Shown here: positions 23,540-36,100 of the stretch, piece after piece
Layout of the letters: every line of letters begins with the position of its first letter
Numbering within the stretch: position 1 is the first letter of the stretch
Assembly (NCBI GenBank): GCA_964007475.1
Contig: OZ023273.1
Coordinates: forward strand, 4,750,176 to 4,814,175
Length of the DNA: 64,000 nucleotides
Reading direction: 5' to 3'
Origin: Hybos culiciformis
Lineage: Eukaryota; Arthropoda; Insecta; Diptera; Hybotidae
The notes under the pieces: generated by a model
What the model was told of the DNA's origin: nothing
Databases searched by the model: none
What the model saw: the letters and a program-made list of their open reading frames with translations, nothing else
Program-made: the position numbers and the translations under genes

Positions 23540-26500
23540 TTTAGAAAAATAAATAAATAAGTTTGTGAACTTTAAATATAAAAAGAGATATATATTTTAT
23601 AAAAATAAATCAAAAACTTGTTGTTTCATTTGGTTCAAGGCTTCCGAAAGTTTCAACTGCAGGCTAGACGACTCGAAATAAATTTAACGAGAAAATAAAA
23701 AAGTTTGACAAAAACTTCTTCAAGTAAACCTTAAAAAGAAAGGCGAAGAAATGAGGTTTTAAGTCCAGGGTCGTTATCATTCATGTTATGTATTCATGTT
23801 ACGTCGTGTAATACCGCGTTTCGATCTGAAATCAATAACACTTTAAGCTATGATTATCATTCTACAGTTCTATAATTATTTCCTTATTACTATCCCTTTG
23901 AGAATTTCTAACCTAAGTTGCATTCATTACTATTAATTTTTTTTAATATTTTTATTTTACATCACCTGTATATATCAAAGTGCTACAAAATTCAAACATT
24001 TTAGAGATATAAATACTCCTACATACCTACATATATTATATGCATTTGATTTATATCATATTAACAACATGTCGGCTGACTTTATGATATCATCATATTA
24101 TAATATATAATGTTGTTTCAGCACCGTTTACTAAATTGCAACATTATAATTTTTATTGCGATAAAAGCACTCAAACATAAATTGGCGCTTTTAAATAATA
24201 TTGTGCTTTCAAAATATAAAAGATTAATAAAATATTATGTAGTTTTACACGTAGTTATATGAATGCATTAGGTATAATATATTTTTAAAAATTATCACTT
24301 GCATGCAATATTTTTAATATCAACATGCAATAATTTATAAATTTTATATAAAAAAAAAAAAAAATAACCTTAGCGATTTGCAGTTATTCATGTTACTGTA
24401 AATATTTGATAAATTTTGTCTTCATAAAAATATTAAAAATAAGATATGAATCGAGTTCTGTCAGAGTAAACAAAAAAATATTTAACTAAAATTTTATTAA
24501 ATTATTATGTACCATACTATTTCAGAGCTTTTAAACCTCATACTGGGTTCGACTGAATTTACATAATAAATTATAAAATTTTGACCGCATAATTTCCGGA
24601 AATATGGGTCTTCAGAGATTAATTTTGTTTGAAAAAGTTTTAAAATTTGTAAAAAAAAAAACTATCAGAGCTACAACAAATACTAAATACTAACAAATAA
24701 ACGCCCATTCAAGAGCTGAATAAAAAAAAATCAGAAATAACAAATTGAATAAACTCATTCTCAAAAATATCGTTGATTAGGTAGGTTCACTAAAATAAGT
24801 CAGGTATTTTGCAATTTCACCTAAAATAACCGAATATCATTAACAGACATTATACAGATTCAAAAGAATTGATTTTAAATCTGTTATGCTTAACGCATTT
24901 TTATTTTACAAAAGCTTTAAGCATTTTAATAAAAATAAAGTAAAAAAGATTAATTGATTAAAATATTTCAATAAATTTATTTTATCTTTTATTTAAAAAA
25001 GATAAAAACATTAAATGGGGCGTTAACATAACAAGCCTAACATACAATTAAAACTCGTTTGTATAAATTTCTTTTGATCTGTCTCTATTTTTTTTTAAAT
25101 TTTTTATTTAAGTTCAAAATGAATTCATAAATAACGCCTTCTTATTGCTTTGTTGGAATAAAATTTGCATTTTCCAATTTGTTATTAATATTATTAAAAT
25201 TTCAACTATATAGATAAATGGATACTAGATATACAAAGTTGATTGGAAACATTTAAAAAATAATTACATAGTTGATTAATATTATTTTAGCCTTAAATTT
25301 ATAAAAAAAAATTCAATAAAATTTATGTTATAAGCTTTATGAGCTGTTAAAAAAAAATCAGGTTAAAAAAGTAATTCCATAAATTTTATGTTATACATTG
25401 GAATGGGTGTTTATAAAGTCGCCAAGAAATTTAACACTTTAAATTTGAAAAAAAAAAAAAGTTTTATTTTTTAATTAAAAAACACATAATTAATTTTAAG
25501 TTATTATAAAATTAGAAATTCGATTAACTGAATATTTTAATATATTAAAAGTTATTATATCCTTTTTAGGTCCTGCAGAAGATATACAGTTTTTTCAGTT
25601 TTGAAATATAGTTTTATTTGTACAAAGTCAAAAGATCTACGTTCAAATATATAATTATTATATATAGAGTACAATATACAGTACATTACGTACATCAGTC
25701 TAAATTTTAATTAATTTAACAATTCATCCAATTATTTTTAGTTTTATATTTTTTTCATTTACTATAAGTTTTATATTTTCTTATTTCTTCTAAATTTCTT
25801 CTTAAAATATCAAACTTTTTCTAGAATTAAAAAACTTCAACAAAAATTATAAAAATTCTTTTCCATTAACTATAAACTTTGACTACACATGTAAATTATA
25901 CATATATTAAATATTATTATATATGCGCTTGTATAGGTATTTTTTACATTTTTCTTTTCGATTACCCACAAAACTGTAGAAGCTGGGGTACAATATTTCA
26001 AAATGTTGCAATATTAACAACCTAAAATAATGTTTTTAATATATACCATACATAAAACTATATTTATAAAATATATATTTATCATTTCGTATAATATTCT
26101 TAACCCTAAGTTCCCAAAAGATTAGATTAGTTTTATTTTGTCGTCTCGTTAAAATAGAAATTGATGTTTGCAAATTATTAATCTAATAGTTATAATTTGT
26201 ATATTAATAAACAATTTTTAATCATAAATTATGTACATATATATGTATTTATATTTCAATAGTTAACTATTCTTTATAAATTTTTAGATAAAAATTTATT
26301 AAACATTTAAACCAGATGCTACTTTTGCAATGTCTGAATTTTGACACATTAACCATTAAAGTGTAGATAAATTACAAAAAAAAAAAAACTTTTAGAATTT
26401 TCTATATCCTTTTTGTTTTAATATAATTAACTTTTACCACAGATTTTAATCTTTTTAAATTTTGTAATAATTTATCATGTCGTCTTACTATATTATATAA

Positions 26501-29290
26501 ATTATAATATACATAATCTTTTTTATAAGGAATTATCTGTAACCAATTTTAAATACTTTAACCATAAAACATCAGTTTTAAAATGATGGAAGAGTTTTTT
26601 GTCATAAATATATCCCTCCTAAAAGATATTTATTGTATAGAAATTAGAAATAAAGTGATAAATAATATTATAATTTATCTGGTACGAGTTTATAAAGTAT
26701 TATGTTAATTTTAAACTAAGATGTTGTGTGGAACAAATAGGACAAATATGTATTTATGTAAAATCCTATATAATTTTTGAATATTTCGATCCTTGAAGTT
26801 AGGTCTTTATCATAAAATTGCTTGATTAGATTTGATCGGTTACAAGTTATAATTTTTTTTGTTTTATTTGATCTAACATTCTAATCAGTGTAATAACATT
26901 TTAAACAGTGATTTGTATGTTGGTTGAAATACATCTGACACCTGAATTTGAATTGTGCCCTAATAAACTAAGTCCTTGGATGAAATTACAACATATTTAA
27001 GCTCTTAATATAATTTTTTCATAAATTAGTTTGCTTACACAACCCAATTGCTAATTATGTTTTTAATAAACTTAAGAAAATAATGCCATTCATTTTTGGT
27101 AATATATTTAAGGGAATCTAACGTAAGCAGCAAATAAACTAATTATATATTTAAATTAACGAAATATTTAGGTAAATTATTTTGTTACCAATGTGTATTG
27201 CTTATTTACTTATAAATTAAATATATGTATTTTTTTTTTTTTTACTTTTATTACAAATTATAATAATTATAATTTATTATTTATTTTATTTAAAATCTTG
27301 ATAAATCTAATATTTCATATTATCTGTTAGTTGTCTATAAAAGTTTTTGCACTTTAAAAGACTATGTAATTTAATTTTAATTACATCAATAAAACATTTT
27401 TATCGCGATAAATATTTTTTGATATCATCGATGAAAAACTTGATTATAATATAATGTATAGTTATAGTAGATTTGTGTTAAATGGTTATACAAAAAAAAA
27501 AAAAAAGAACTACATTATCTATCTATGTAATCACGATTATTTTCTTGGAAGTAAGGATGTTAAACATTTTTTAAATTATAATTTTTCAATTAAATACATG
27601 CATTATACATATACAGTACATACTTACACTAGAATCATTGTATTAATTTATTTATTTTATTTTTTTGTAACTTTGTGAAAATTTTTAATTTCAATTTAAA
27701 AAAAGAGTTGTTATCATAATGTTCAACCTTCCTTACCTTAAGTGATCTAAGAAATAATAAAATGATTTTATTCCATCTATATATCTCTGTTTAGTAGATA
27801 GAAGCTATTGCCTTTTGTTAATAAAAAAATACAGTTTTTATTACATTGTAAAGCTCTTCACAATATATAAAAAAACAAAATTGGATTTTCTTTTGAAATC
27901 TTCTTTGCTGTATGCTTACACGATATAAATTCTATTTTTGTTCATAAAAATCTATCTATCTAATAATAAAAAAAAAAGAATTGTGTAGTCAGAAATATTT
28001 AATGTTTTCTATTTCCTTAAAAAAAAAAACATTATGTTTAAGCTTATTTAGCATAAATTTATAAAATCATTATGAGGAAAAATTTACAATTTTTTTTTTT
28101 TTTTTTGTGTAGGTAGGTACGTATTTTGAATTTAAAAAGAAATGATTTCTTAATGTAATAAAATTTATACGCAATAAAATTAAAATAAATAAATATAGCA
28201 AAGAAAATAATTCAATCATTTGGAAAATTTAATGTAAACCTATTTGTAATCCGGTTAACAACATTGAAAATTTTTATTTTATTAAAGATACACAGAAGTA
28301 ATTTATTCCTAAACCTATCGCCGCGAACTAATTTTATATATATAACTGAAATATACGATTCTAAGCGCTTATAAAGATTTTAAATCAATTAAATGTAATT
28401 ATGATAACATTTCAGTGTTTTTGAGAGCCGACTTAATCTTAAAATTATTTTATAATTCGAATATTTTCAATTTGATATCAAAATTCTGAGTCAGTTTTTG
28501 AGTATTTGGAAAAATATTCCATAAAAAATTCAAGATTGTAAATTGATTTAAAAAAAAACAAATATATAGTAATTTTTTACAAAAAATATTAACTAGCTGA
28601 CCGTATACATATTATACGCTTTCAGTAAACACAAATTTAATTATTTTTGAATTCGATTTTTTTTTTAACGTAAGATTACGTACATTTAAATAATTTATTT
28701 TATTTTAGATTTTTTGTCATGACATAATTATAATACAAAAGAGATTCAAAATATTCAAATTTTAAACTTAAAAAAAAAAAAAAAAAAAATACAATGAGTC
28801 TGAAAATTTATTCATGCGAGATAATTTTGTTTGATAAGTTTGTTCGTGGTTTGTTCATATTGATTTTATAGAAAATGTTGTTTAAATCGAAGGATAGGTA
28901 GAGTTTTGTGATACAAATTGTATGAAGTTTTTTTCAGGCAAGAAAATATCTATATTAGTAAATTACGGTTTATTGTTTGAAATGCATTTGTAAGTGTGTG
29001 TCTGGAGAATTTTACGTTTTTTGAAATTACTTATTTATAAGAGTTCTCTAATATAAAACTATCTGAAAAAAAACCAAGACTTGATATATGATCAAAAGTT
29101 TTTTTTTTCATATAATCAAACCGCTGGCTGGATTAATGATGTCGGTGGGCCGGATTTGGTATGCAGACCGTATAGTTTGCCTACAACTGCCTTAAAATTT
29201 TCCAATGAACGTTCGACACTTAAAACAGTATATGTATGTTTTAAAATGTTAAGAATTTAAATAAAAGTGTATACACAGGAATTGCCATTG
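23540..29290. other. Long AT-rich intergenic region, no gene seen
   Basis: Nearly 6 kb of low-complexity AT-rich DNA. GC-richer patches near 23640-23830 have stop codons in all readings I followed and no clear splice context. The frame at 27454-27678 contains a long A run and is not convincing. Confidence 0.5.
29126..29200. mobile_element. Fragment of a repeat related to the hAT-like end at 60428
   Basis: GGCTGGATTAATGATGTCGG here matches GGCGGGTTTAATGATGTCGG at 60431-60450 at all but two positions. Both are followed by GG/CC-rich sequence in otherwise AT-rich DNA. There is no open frame. It lies about 140 bases downstream of the DUF1091 gene stop. Confidence 0.45.
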
Positions 29291-29302
29291 AATTAATAAA
29301 AT

Positions 29303-29308
29303 TTTATT
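29303..29308 (-). terminator. Polyadenylation signal AATAAA (minus strand)
   Basis: A minus-strand AATAAA lies about 27 bases after the stop of the DUF1091 gene. Confidence 0.5.
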
Positions 29309-29334
29309 GAACAAAAATTCCGAATAACACATCT

Positions 29335-30694
29335 CTATGTCAAACTTAATTTAAATTTTTGTTGTTTTTGAATTATTGTTGAAACATAAATTCCTGAACA
29401 TTTTTCTGGTTTATTCCATGTGTCATATAATTCTAAATGAAATTCATGTTTACCACTCGGAGTGAAAGATGGAAATTCTTCTTCATTTATTTCAATATTG
29501 TGAGAATAATAATAACCCTAAAACAAAATCAGTGTAGTAAAATTAATGAAATAATAAAATAATGAAAAATTTTAAACATATATTTTTGATTTGATTTTAA
29601 TTTTTAATAGGTTGTAAACAGTGACAAAATATGTTTATAATGAGACTGAAGACGACTGAATAATTGGACATAATTTCATTTTATTTTTAATTTTTTTAAA
29701 TCAAAGTGAAACTATATAATATAGGTATATTCCGTCTGCTTACATTTTACTTAAAAATGTATATTATGTTAATAATCTTCAACTAGGTATAATGAAATAA
29801 ACTTTTATTGTTTTTAAACTATTTTGAATAAAATATTCAAAATATATTCAATCGTTATATCTCCTAAAATCTAAATTGAAAAAAAAGTATTTAAAAACTA
29901 TTATATATGTCAAAAATATAAAGATAGAGATATTCTTTTGCTAAAAAAAAAATTATATATAAGTATATATAATACTTACGGGTTTATAAGGGCAATGTGA
30001 TTGTGTCAAGTTTCCATAAGTTTCTAATTTTCGTACCAAATATTTAACAACACGATTTTTTTCAATCACATTCATGAATTCACATCCATCAAATTTTTGT
30101 TCGAGAATAATATTTTTTTTACCACTTTTTCTTGTTACCATTAATTTCAGTTGAATTTCAATGGCTTTGAGTTCTCGGTGAACATAGCTATCAATATTAA
30201 ATGTGCTAATATTGGTATCAGACAGCTTAATAACCATCCATTCCGTACAATTTAAATTGTTTTTAACTTCAATTTTGTCGTATATTATTTTAAAAGCTGT
30301 AATCTGCAATTCATTTATTAATTCTTGTTATATTGTCAAAAATAATAAATAAAATAAAAAATTTGTATGATGTTTAACCACTTAAATTTTAGAAAACGTT
30401 CATTTTGAAAAACTGATATATGCAGGTATTTTTTGAAAATTAAGTATAGTAATGTAAATAACTCGATCAGAATTGTAATTATACGAATATACGGAATCAG
30501 TAACATGTACGATTGTACCTAGGCGTTTTGAGAAATGCGATCAGAGAAAATTTTATCAACGAAGTTAAAAGTGTGTATTCAAAGTATAATGTAGGTAAGC
30601 CATTCACTTCCCAAAAGAAAAATTTTTAGTATAAATCTATTCTTACAAAATAAAAATTTAAAAACATTTTAAATAAATTCCAAACCATATTCAT
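29335..30694 (-). CDS. DUF1091 (DM8) family secreted protein, three exons
   Basis: Exons run 30694-30647, 30303-29980 and 29517-29335. The donors read GTAAGA and GTAAGTAT, the acceptors GAATTGCAG and TTTGTTTTAG, and all junctions are phase 0. The product is 184 residues, the usual size for this insect family of small secreted proteins of unknown function. Exon 1 (16 residues, MNMVWNLFKMFLNFYF) plus ITAF form the hydrophobic signal. Cysteines are at 35, 90, 120 and 164. Family landmarks visible are FDGCEF at 87-92, SHCPYKP joined across the intron to GYYYSHN, and FPSFTPSGKHEF after it. Sequons occur at N47 and N114. Exons 2 and 3 are firm; exon 1 is inferred from an ATG, hydrophobicity, donor and phase. 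The family is greatly expanded in Diptera and is suspected, not shown, to bind lipids or take part in chemosensation. No second copy was found nearby. Confidence 0.8.
30647..30694 (-). other. Inferred first exon (signal peptide) of the DUF1091 gene
   Basis: The 48-base open stretch starts with ATG, encodes a hydrophobic 16-residue N-terminus and ends at a good donor (GTAAGA). It is in phase with exon 2 across a 343-base intron. No other ATG-plus-donor combination between 30304 and 30700 gave a hydrophobic start in phase. Independent transcript evidence is absent. Confidence 0.55.
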
Positions 30695-30960
30695 TGTTTG
30701 TACTAAATAAGAGACTGCTAGGAGCTTGTATATTGTTTTGCTTTCAGGTTCATAATTTTAAAATTATAATTATCTAAAAAATAAACATTAAATATAGTAA
30801 TTATTAAGTCTAGTTAATTCCTAAATATGTGTTATCTCCCTGATCTAATTTTTTGTAGTGTATTCTATTCATATCATTATTATTCATATAATCACAAAAT
30901 AATAATATAATTTAATTGATGTTTCTAGTATCGGTATAGGAGGAACGGTTAGTAACATAG

Positions 30961-31050
30961 CTTAGTTTATAGAAGTGAAACAAATTGAAAAATTGACACA
31001 AATTCCAGTCCGAGGCGGAAATCGAACCCACTACACCATCCCTGCCACAA
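30961..31050 (-). repeat. Internally deleted tRNA-derived SINE-like fragment
   Basis: On the minus strand the sequence reads TGGTGTAGTGG directly followed by GTTCGATTTCCGCC. The first resembles a pol III A box and the second a B box. In a tRNA or intact SINE the boxes are about 30 or more bases apart; here they abut, so the D-arm to anticodon part is missing. This is therefore not a functional tRNA. The GCCTCGGACTGG that follows is GC-rich against the background. Confidence 0.4.
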
Positions 31051-31247
31051 AGGAAGATATAATACGTAATTTATATATTATTATTATAATAAATCGCAAA
31101 TCCATTCAGGTGTTCGAAATTGAATGTATTGCATTTTGTTTATTCGGAAGTGATTGATGTTAATTTATGCGGAAAATTTCATCCATAAGAATATATAATA
31201 TCATTATGTGACAAAAAAGTCTTAATATATAGAAGTTTGAATGTATA

Positions 31248-31442
31248 TAATGAAAGAATTATAAAGAAAATAAAATATTTCTTAATGAATGGGAAACATT
31301 TTTTATAAATATCATTTTCCTACTTTAAAAACGATTTAAAAATGTGCCAAATGCATCTGACCTTCTTGATTTCATAGTTCAAACAACGAATGATCTTAAT
31401 CTAGATGAATACAAAAACCTTACATCATCAGGCTTAATTTAA
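31248..31442 (+). pseudogene. Decayed coding fragment with one internal stop
   Basis: A single plus-strand frame reads through IFLNEWETFF, meets a TAA at 31326, continues as KNVPNASDLLDFIVQTTNDL and NLDEYKNLTSSGLI, and stops at 31440-31442. Composition and residue mix are protein-like (D, E, W, P) and unlike the I/K/N/F/Y translation of the surrounding DNA. There is no start codon and no splice context. It probably derives from a mobile-element protein, but I could not place it in a named transposase family. Confidence 0.4.
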
Positions 31443-32520
31443 AATTTGTCATTTTTTCTTGGTGGGATAGCTGATTTTAACTTTAACAAAGCAAATACTA
31501 TAATATTGAAATTTTAATGTTTTTATAGGCATAGAAACTTTTTCCTAAATTAACAGAGACACTCTTATTTGTGACAATTACGCGACTATAAGTATGTACT
31601 TGAACTTACTATGTACAAAAAGTTTTGAAACATTCTTAGATATTATTTTATTTTTTTTATGTAAACTAATTACAATTGTTGTACTTGTAACTATACATTA
31701 AATGTTATACAAAAAATATTATATTATAGGAATATCATAATATTATACAATATTTTATATTATTACATATAATATAATATGCTTATTTATGTCCTAAATG
31801 TACATTTATTTATTTGTACCTATATATTAGTAAGAAAACATGATTATTTTCACTGATTGATATTATTAACATGAGTTTTAATTCATTTTTCCCTTTTCCT
31901 AAATAAATTGGTTTTTTTTTATAATCATAAAAATTTATTTACATTTTAATTGGATAACGCCTACTAGCACTTCATGTAATATATGTTAACGATTTCCCGA
32001 TTAATTTCCTTATTCAATACCAATCAATATATATTAGCTCAATTTCCTTTTATTAAATATAAAACAACCACTATCTAATTGGTAAATTAAAAGATAAATG
32101 TATTATATATATAAATATATTATAAATATATATATTCTTACTTAATTTGGTGCGGTAGCGCGTGCGTGATTAAATATAATTATCAAAATAAACTAAAGAA
32201 GAAAAGTTTACACAAAATAATTTCTGTAAGTTTTTAAAGAAGATTAGAAACAAATATTTATAAAACAAAATTTTCATTTCATTAAAATTTAGTTCAGAAA
32301 TAAATAGTAAGAAAGGATGTAAAATGTAAAATAAGATAAAATAGTTGGTAACGTTAATAATCTTTTACATTTTTAATAAGTCTCCATACTCATATCTATA
32401 TATTAATTATGATACTGACATCTTTAACAATAACAAAATACTTAAAATATTTTTATAAAAAGGTCTACGAGTCTAAACAAACTTGAACTCATCTTCCAGC
32501 AGGCAAATTATTATTAATAA

Positions 32521-32673
32521 AATCCAGATACCAAAAATTATATATACAAAAGAGATTCTCTCACATTAACCATTCAACGTAAGTCGCATCTTAACATCAT
32601 AATTCAATACTTTTCCCCAAAACCAGATGGTGGTGATGTTCAAAAAAATATTTTATCCAGCATCTATGCTTAA
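32521..32673 (+). pseudogene. Open coding-like fragment, unidentified
   Basis: A 50-codon open stretch bounded by TAATAA upstream and TAA at 32671. It reads RDSLTLTIQRKSHLNIIIQY then FSPKPDGGDVQKNILSSIYA. Preceding codons in the same frame (from 32461) also look protein-like (STSLNKLELIFQQANYY) before the two stops. The minus strand is also partly open, so strand is not certain. A mobile-element remnant is the most likely reading. Confidence 0.3.
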
Positions 32674-32978
32674 AGTAATTTAATCAGCAATTTCGTATTT
32701 AACATTAAAAAGAATTAATTTATTTGTCTTAATAGTAATGCTTTAAAGAGTTAAATTTAATGGCAATTGTCAATTAAATGTGCGATTAAAGAATTTCTTA
32801 TTTTTAAAATGCACGCTTTGCCTAATAGGTTTTAACAATATCCCAAAGAAATATTATGTTAAAGACAGTTCAATTATATTATCTATAGTTGTACGAGAAG
32901 ATAGTCTACCGCTGTATTAAAAATTAATTGTTCAACATTTTTACAGGAAATTTTTTAACTATTCTCGATGGTCAATGA

Positions 32979-33158
32979 AGACCCCTGCCCATTAATATAT
33001 CCAAAAAAAGAAAGGAAAGAGTGCCTGGGGAAGAACTGAGTACCAAAAGGAAAAAAAGTTCGAAAATTATGGATTGGACGAAAATTGAACCGGAATATTT
33101 TAACCAAAAAACGCCTCTATACTTTAACTACTATTTTACATTTTTCTTTTTATATTAA
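32979..33158 (+). pseudogene. Open coding-like fragment, lysine-rich, unidentified
   Basis: A 59-codon frame without a start codon contains KKRKERVPGEELSTKRKKSS followed by KIMDWTKIEPEYFNQKTPL. Its first part is basic and resembles a nuclear-localisation stretch. The segment is GC-richer than the flanks. It lies 1.5 kb after the fragment at 31248-31442 on the same strand and may belong to the same decayed element. No splice acceptor was evident. Confidence 0.3.
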
Positions 33159-33199
33159 ATTTGTGAATTTTGAAACAATATTGATTTCCACAAATTCTA

Positions 33200-36100
33200 C
33201 TAGAAAAAATTTTAAATAAAAAAGGTTATTATAGGTATAAGTTAAAAAAAAAACAGAAAATTGAAAACATTATTTTTAAAAATCATTAAAACTATTTATG
33301 CAGTATTATGTATATGCGTGTGCTTCAATGAATTTTTGTTATATTTTGAAAATATTAAAAAAAAAAAAACAAACTCACCTAATAAATTTTTGATAAATAA
33401 AAACAGAAAAAGCCTTACAGCATTTGAACATACCTGAAAATATAATAAAAAAAATAAAAATAAAGAAAATTTAAACAAAGTATAGATATTTTTACAAAAG
33501 AATTTTATTGAAGGAAAATTTAAATTATTCATGTTATTTATTTTCAGTCATGTTTTAAAATTTTTAGTTACGTTTACCACTTACCCTGAAAGCCTTTTAT
33601 TACCTAGAAAATAGCATGACTGAACTGATTCAGAGAAGTATTTTTTTTGCATAAAATTACGTGAATCCATAAGATTTATGTAATCGTGTAAGATATTTAT
33701 TCCGGTAGACTTCTTCTTTGCACTATTTTGGTTCGTAAAATTAAGACTCGAATCACAGTCATTTGATATGTATAACAAAGAGTAATGGGGCAAAACGTAA
33801 CACCGAAAGAAAATTATTGAATCGAAAATAAAACCAATACGGAATATCCAAAAACAGGCTAAAAACTACGGTATCAGTCAGCTGTAAGATCTTTTGTCTA
33901 AAAAGATGTAGGTATAATTTATAACTACTCTTCATATTTTATAACAATTCAATTATTGGTTTTCATAGAATTGGAATTTTTTATGTGTTATACTCAACCT
34001 TTTGTTTTTTTTTTTAAATAAAACTCAACTTCCCGACTTTCGAATCACATCGTTATATTCTCAATATTATTTAAAATATTCTCTGCTTAAAAAAACTGCT
34101 ACAAAAATTCAATTGACTTTTTTATTTAATTAATTATTTTCATGTATTAAACATTTTATATACAAAAAAAAGACAGACTAGGGTTGTGAACTTTTTTTTC
34201 GTGCCAAATTATAATATGTCGGATTACTCTAATTGAAAAATTTTCGTTTTATATTTAAGCCTTAAAGAACTGTCTTTAAATGTCAAAAAAAAATTGTCAA
34301 TTTTAAAGAGAGTTTCGAATTAAAGAAATCAACGAATATCCTTAAAATTATAAATGCATTGAATTGACAAATTTTGTTGTGGCGTTTCTATAAGTTTTGT
34401 AAAATTAATAATGAAGGAAATTCCTGTTAATAATACGTGACGCATTATAATTTCAAAAAAAGGCATTTACTAGTAAAAATGGCTAAAGTTGGAATTGTTC
34501 GAAAACAACTATCGTAATCTATATCTTTCAACTGTTATTATTAAATAAAATGTATACAACAGTTTTTTCGAAATAATTTATGTATGTCAGAATTTTTTGA
34601 TAACGCTGCCTTCTATATATAAAAAGGACCTGCATTATATTAAAATTATTTTCGTTTTAATTAACTTTTTCTGTATAATAATGAAATACATTTTTCTACG
34701 TTAATTAATTTTCATGACCTCACATTAATGTAAAAAATTGCAATGGTATTATGTAACATTAATACACAATAACTGTGGTATATTATATATAATGTTATAT
34801 TAAAATTAAGCTAAATACTTAAAAACTTATGCTCGAAATATATTTGAAACAAAAAACTGTAATTTAATTATTTTTGTTAAGAGCACTTATATAGAAGAAA
34901 ATGTAATTGAAAAAAGCATCAAAAAGCCATATATACATATTTATAATTAAGTTTTTATATAATTAATTTTTTTTAGTTTTAATCAAATCGTATAAAGTAT
35001 GACATATAAATTAGGCATGATGAAGAATATTTACATCGCTTTTAGTTGAGATTGTTTTTGGATTTTATTTTATAGGTAATACTAATTTTACTAATTTTGT
35101 TAAATTGAAAATTTTAAGACATTTTTAAAATTTATTGTTGAATGTTGATTGACAGTAATATGAAATAATCTGTATAATAACAACAATAAAATGATTGGTA
35201 AATGAATGGTAAAATGATAAAGGATCATAAAATTCAAGTTGAAAAATTTATTATTTTTTAATATCTAAAATTATCCCACAGATATGCAGCTACCTCTTCA
35301 AACTATTTTATTTATTCATAAAATTTAAATAATTATTTTCATTAATATGTCGTATTTGGTTTATGCATTAAGGAAGTATCTTAAAATTTCTTGGAAGTAT
35401 CTTAAAATTTCTTGGAAAACTAAAAAACGAGAAGGATAAATGTTTCTCCCTTACAAATAGTTCTATTATATACATTTTATACTAGATATTCGGTATTTAT
35501 ATATTTATCAAACAACATTAAAGATTTTCATAAATTATCTCTTCTTTAATTAATTAAGCAAAATAAGAAATTTAGCTCGCAAGATTATAAAATATAGTAT
35601 AATAAATATCAACATGAATTTCAAATCAAAAATGAAATATTATGAGTTTTTTTTATAAATAAAATTATAAATAATTCAATAAATGGTAATCTTATATAAA
35701 TTTATTGTAATTGCAAGACAATAAAGTGGCAAATTAATAAATTAAATTTCGATTAAATGGAAAAAGGAAATTTAGGAGAAGTATTATACACCAGTCTACT
35801 AACAAAATTTAGTGGTTTACGAGTTCTATGATCCAATAGTATGAATATTATAATGCAAATTCAAAATTTTTTCTCATTCCTTAAATTGAATATGTGACTT
35901 AATAATAGGACTAGCAGTGGAATCTAAGATCTATCTAATTTGTAGATATTGAAAAATATGAAAAAAAAAAAAAAAACTTAAAAATAAAAATTGAGAGCAC
36001 TTCTTTGAATTTAAACCCAATTATTGTGTTGGAAGGCTCTTAGAATTTTATTAATTAAATGAAAATTATATTCAACATAATCGAAAGATAATGTTGTTAA

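Noticed and set aside
31010..31040. tRNA gene on the minus strand
   Set aside because: A-box-like and B-box-like motifs abut and no cloverleaf can form.
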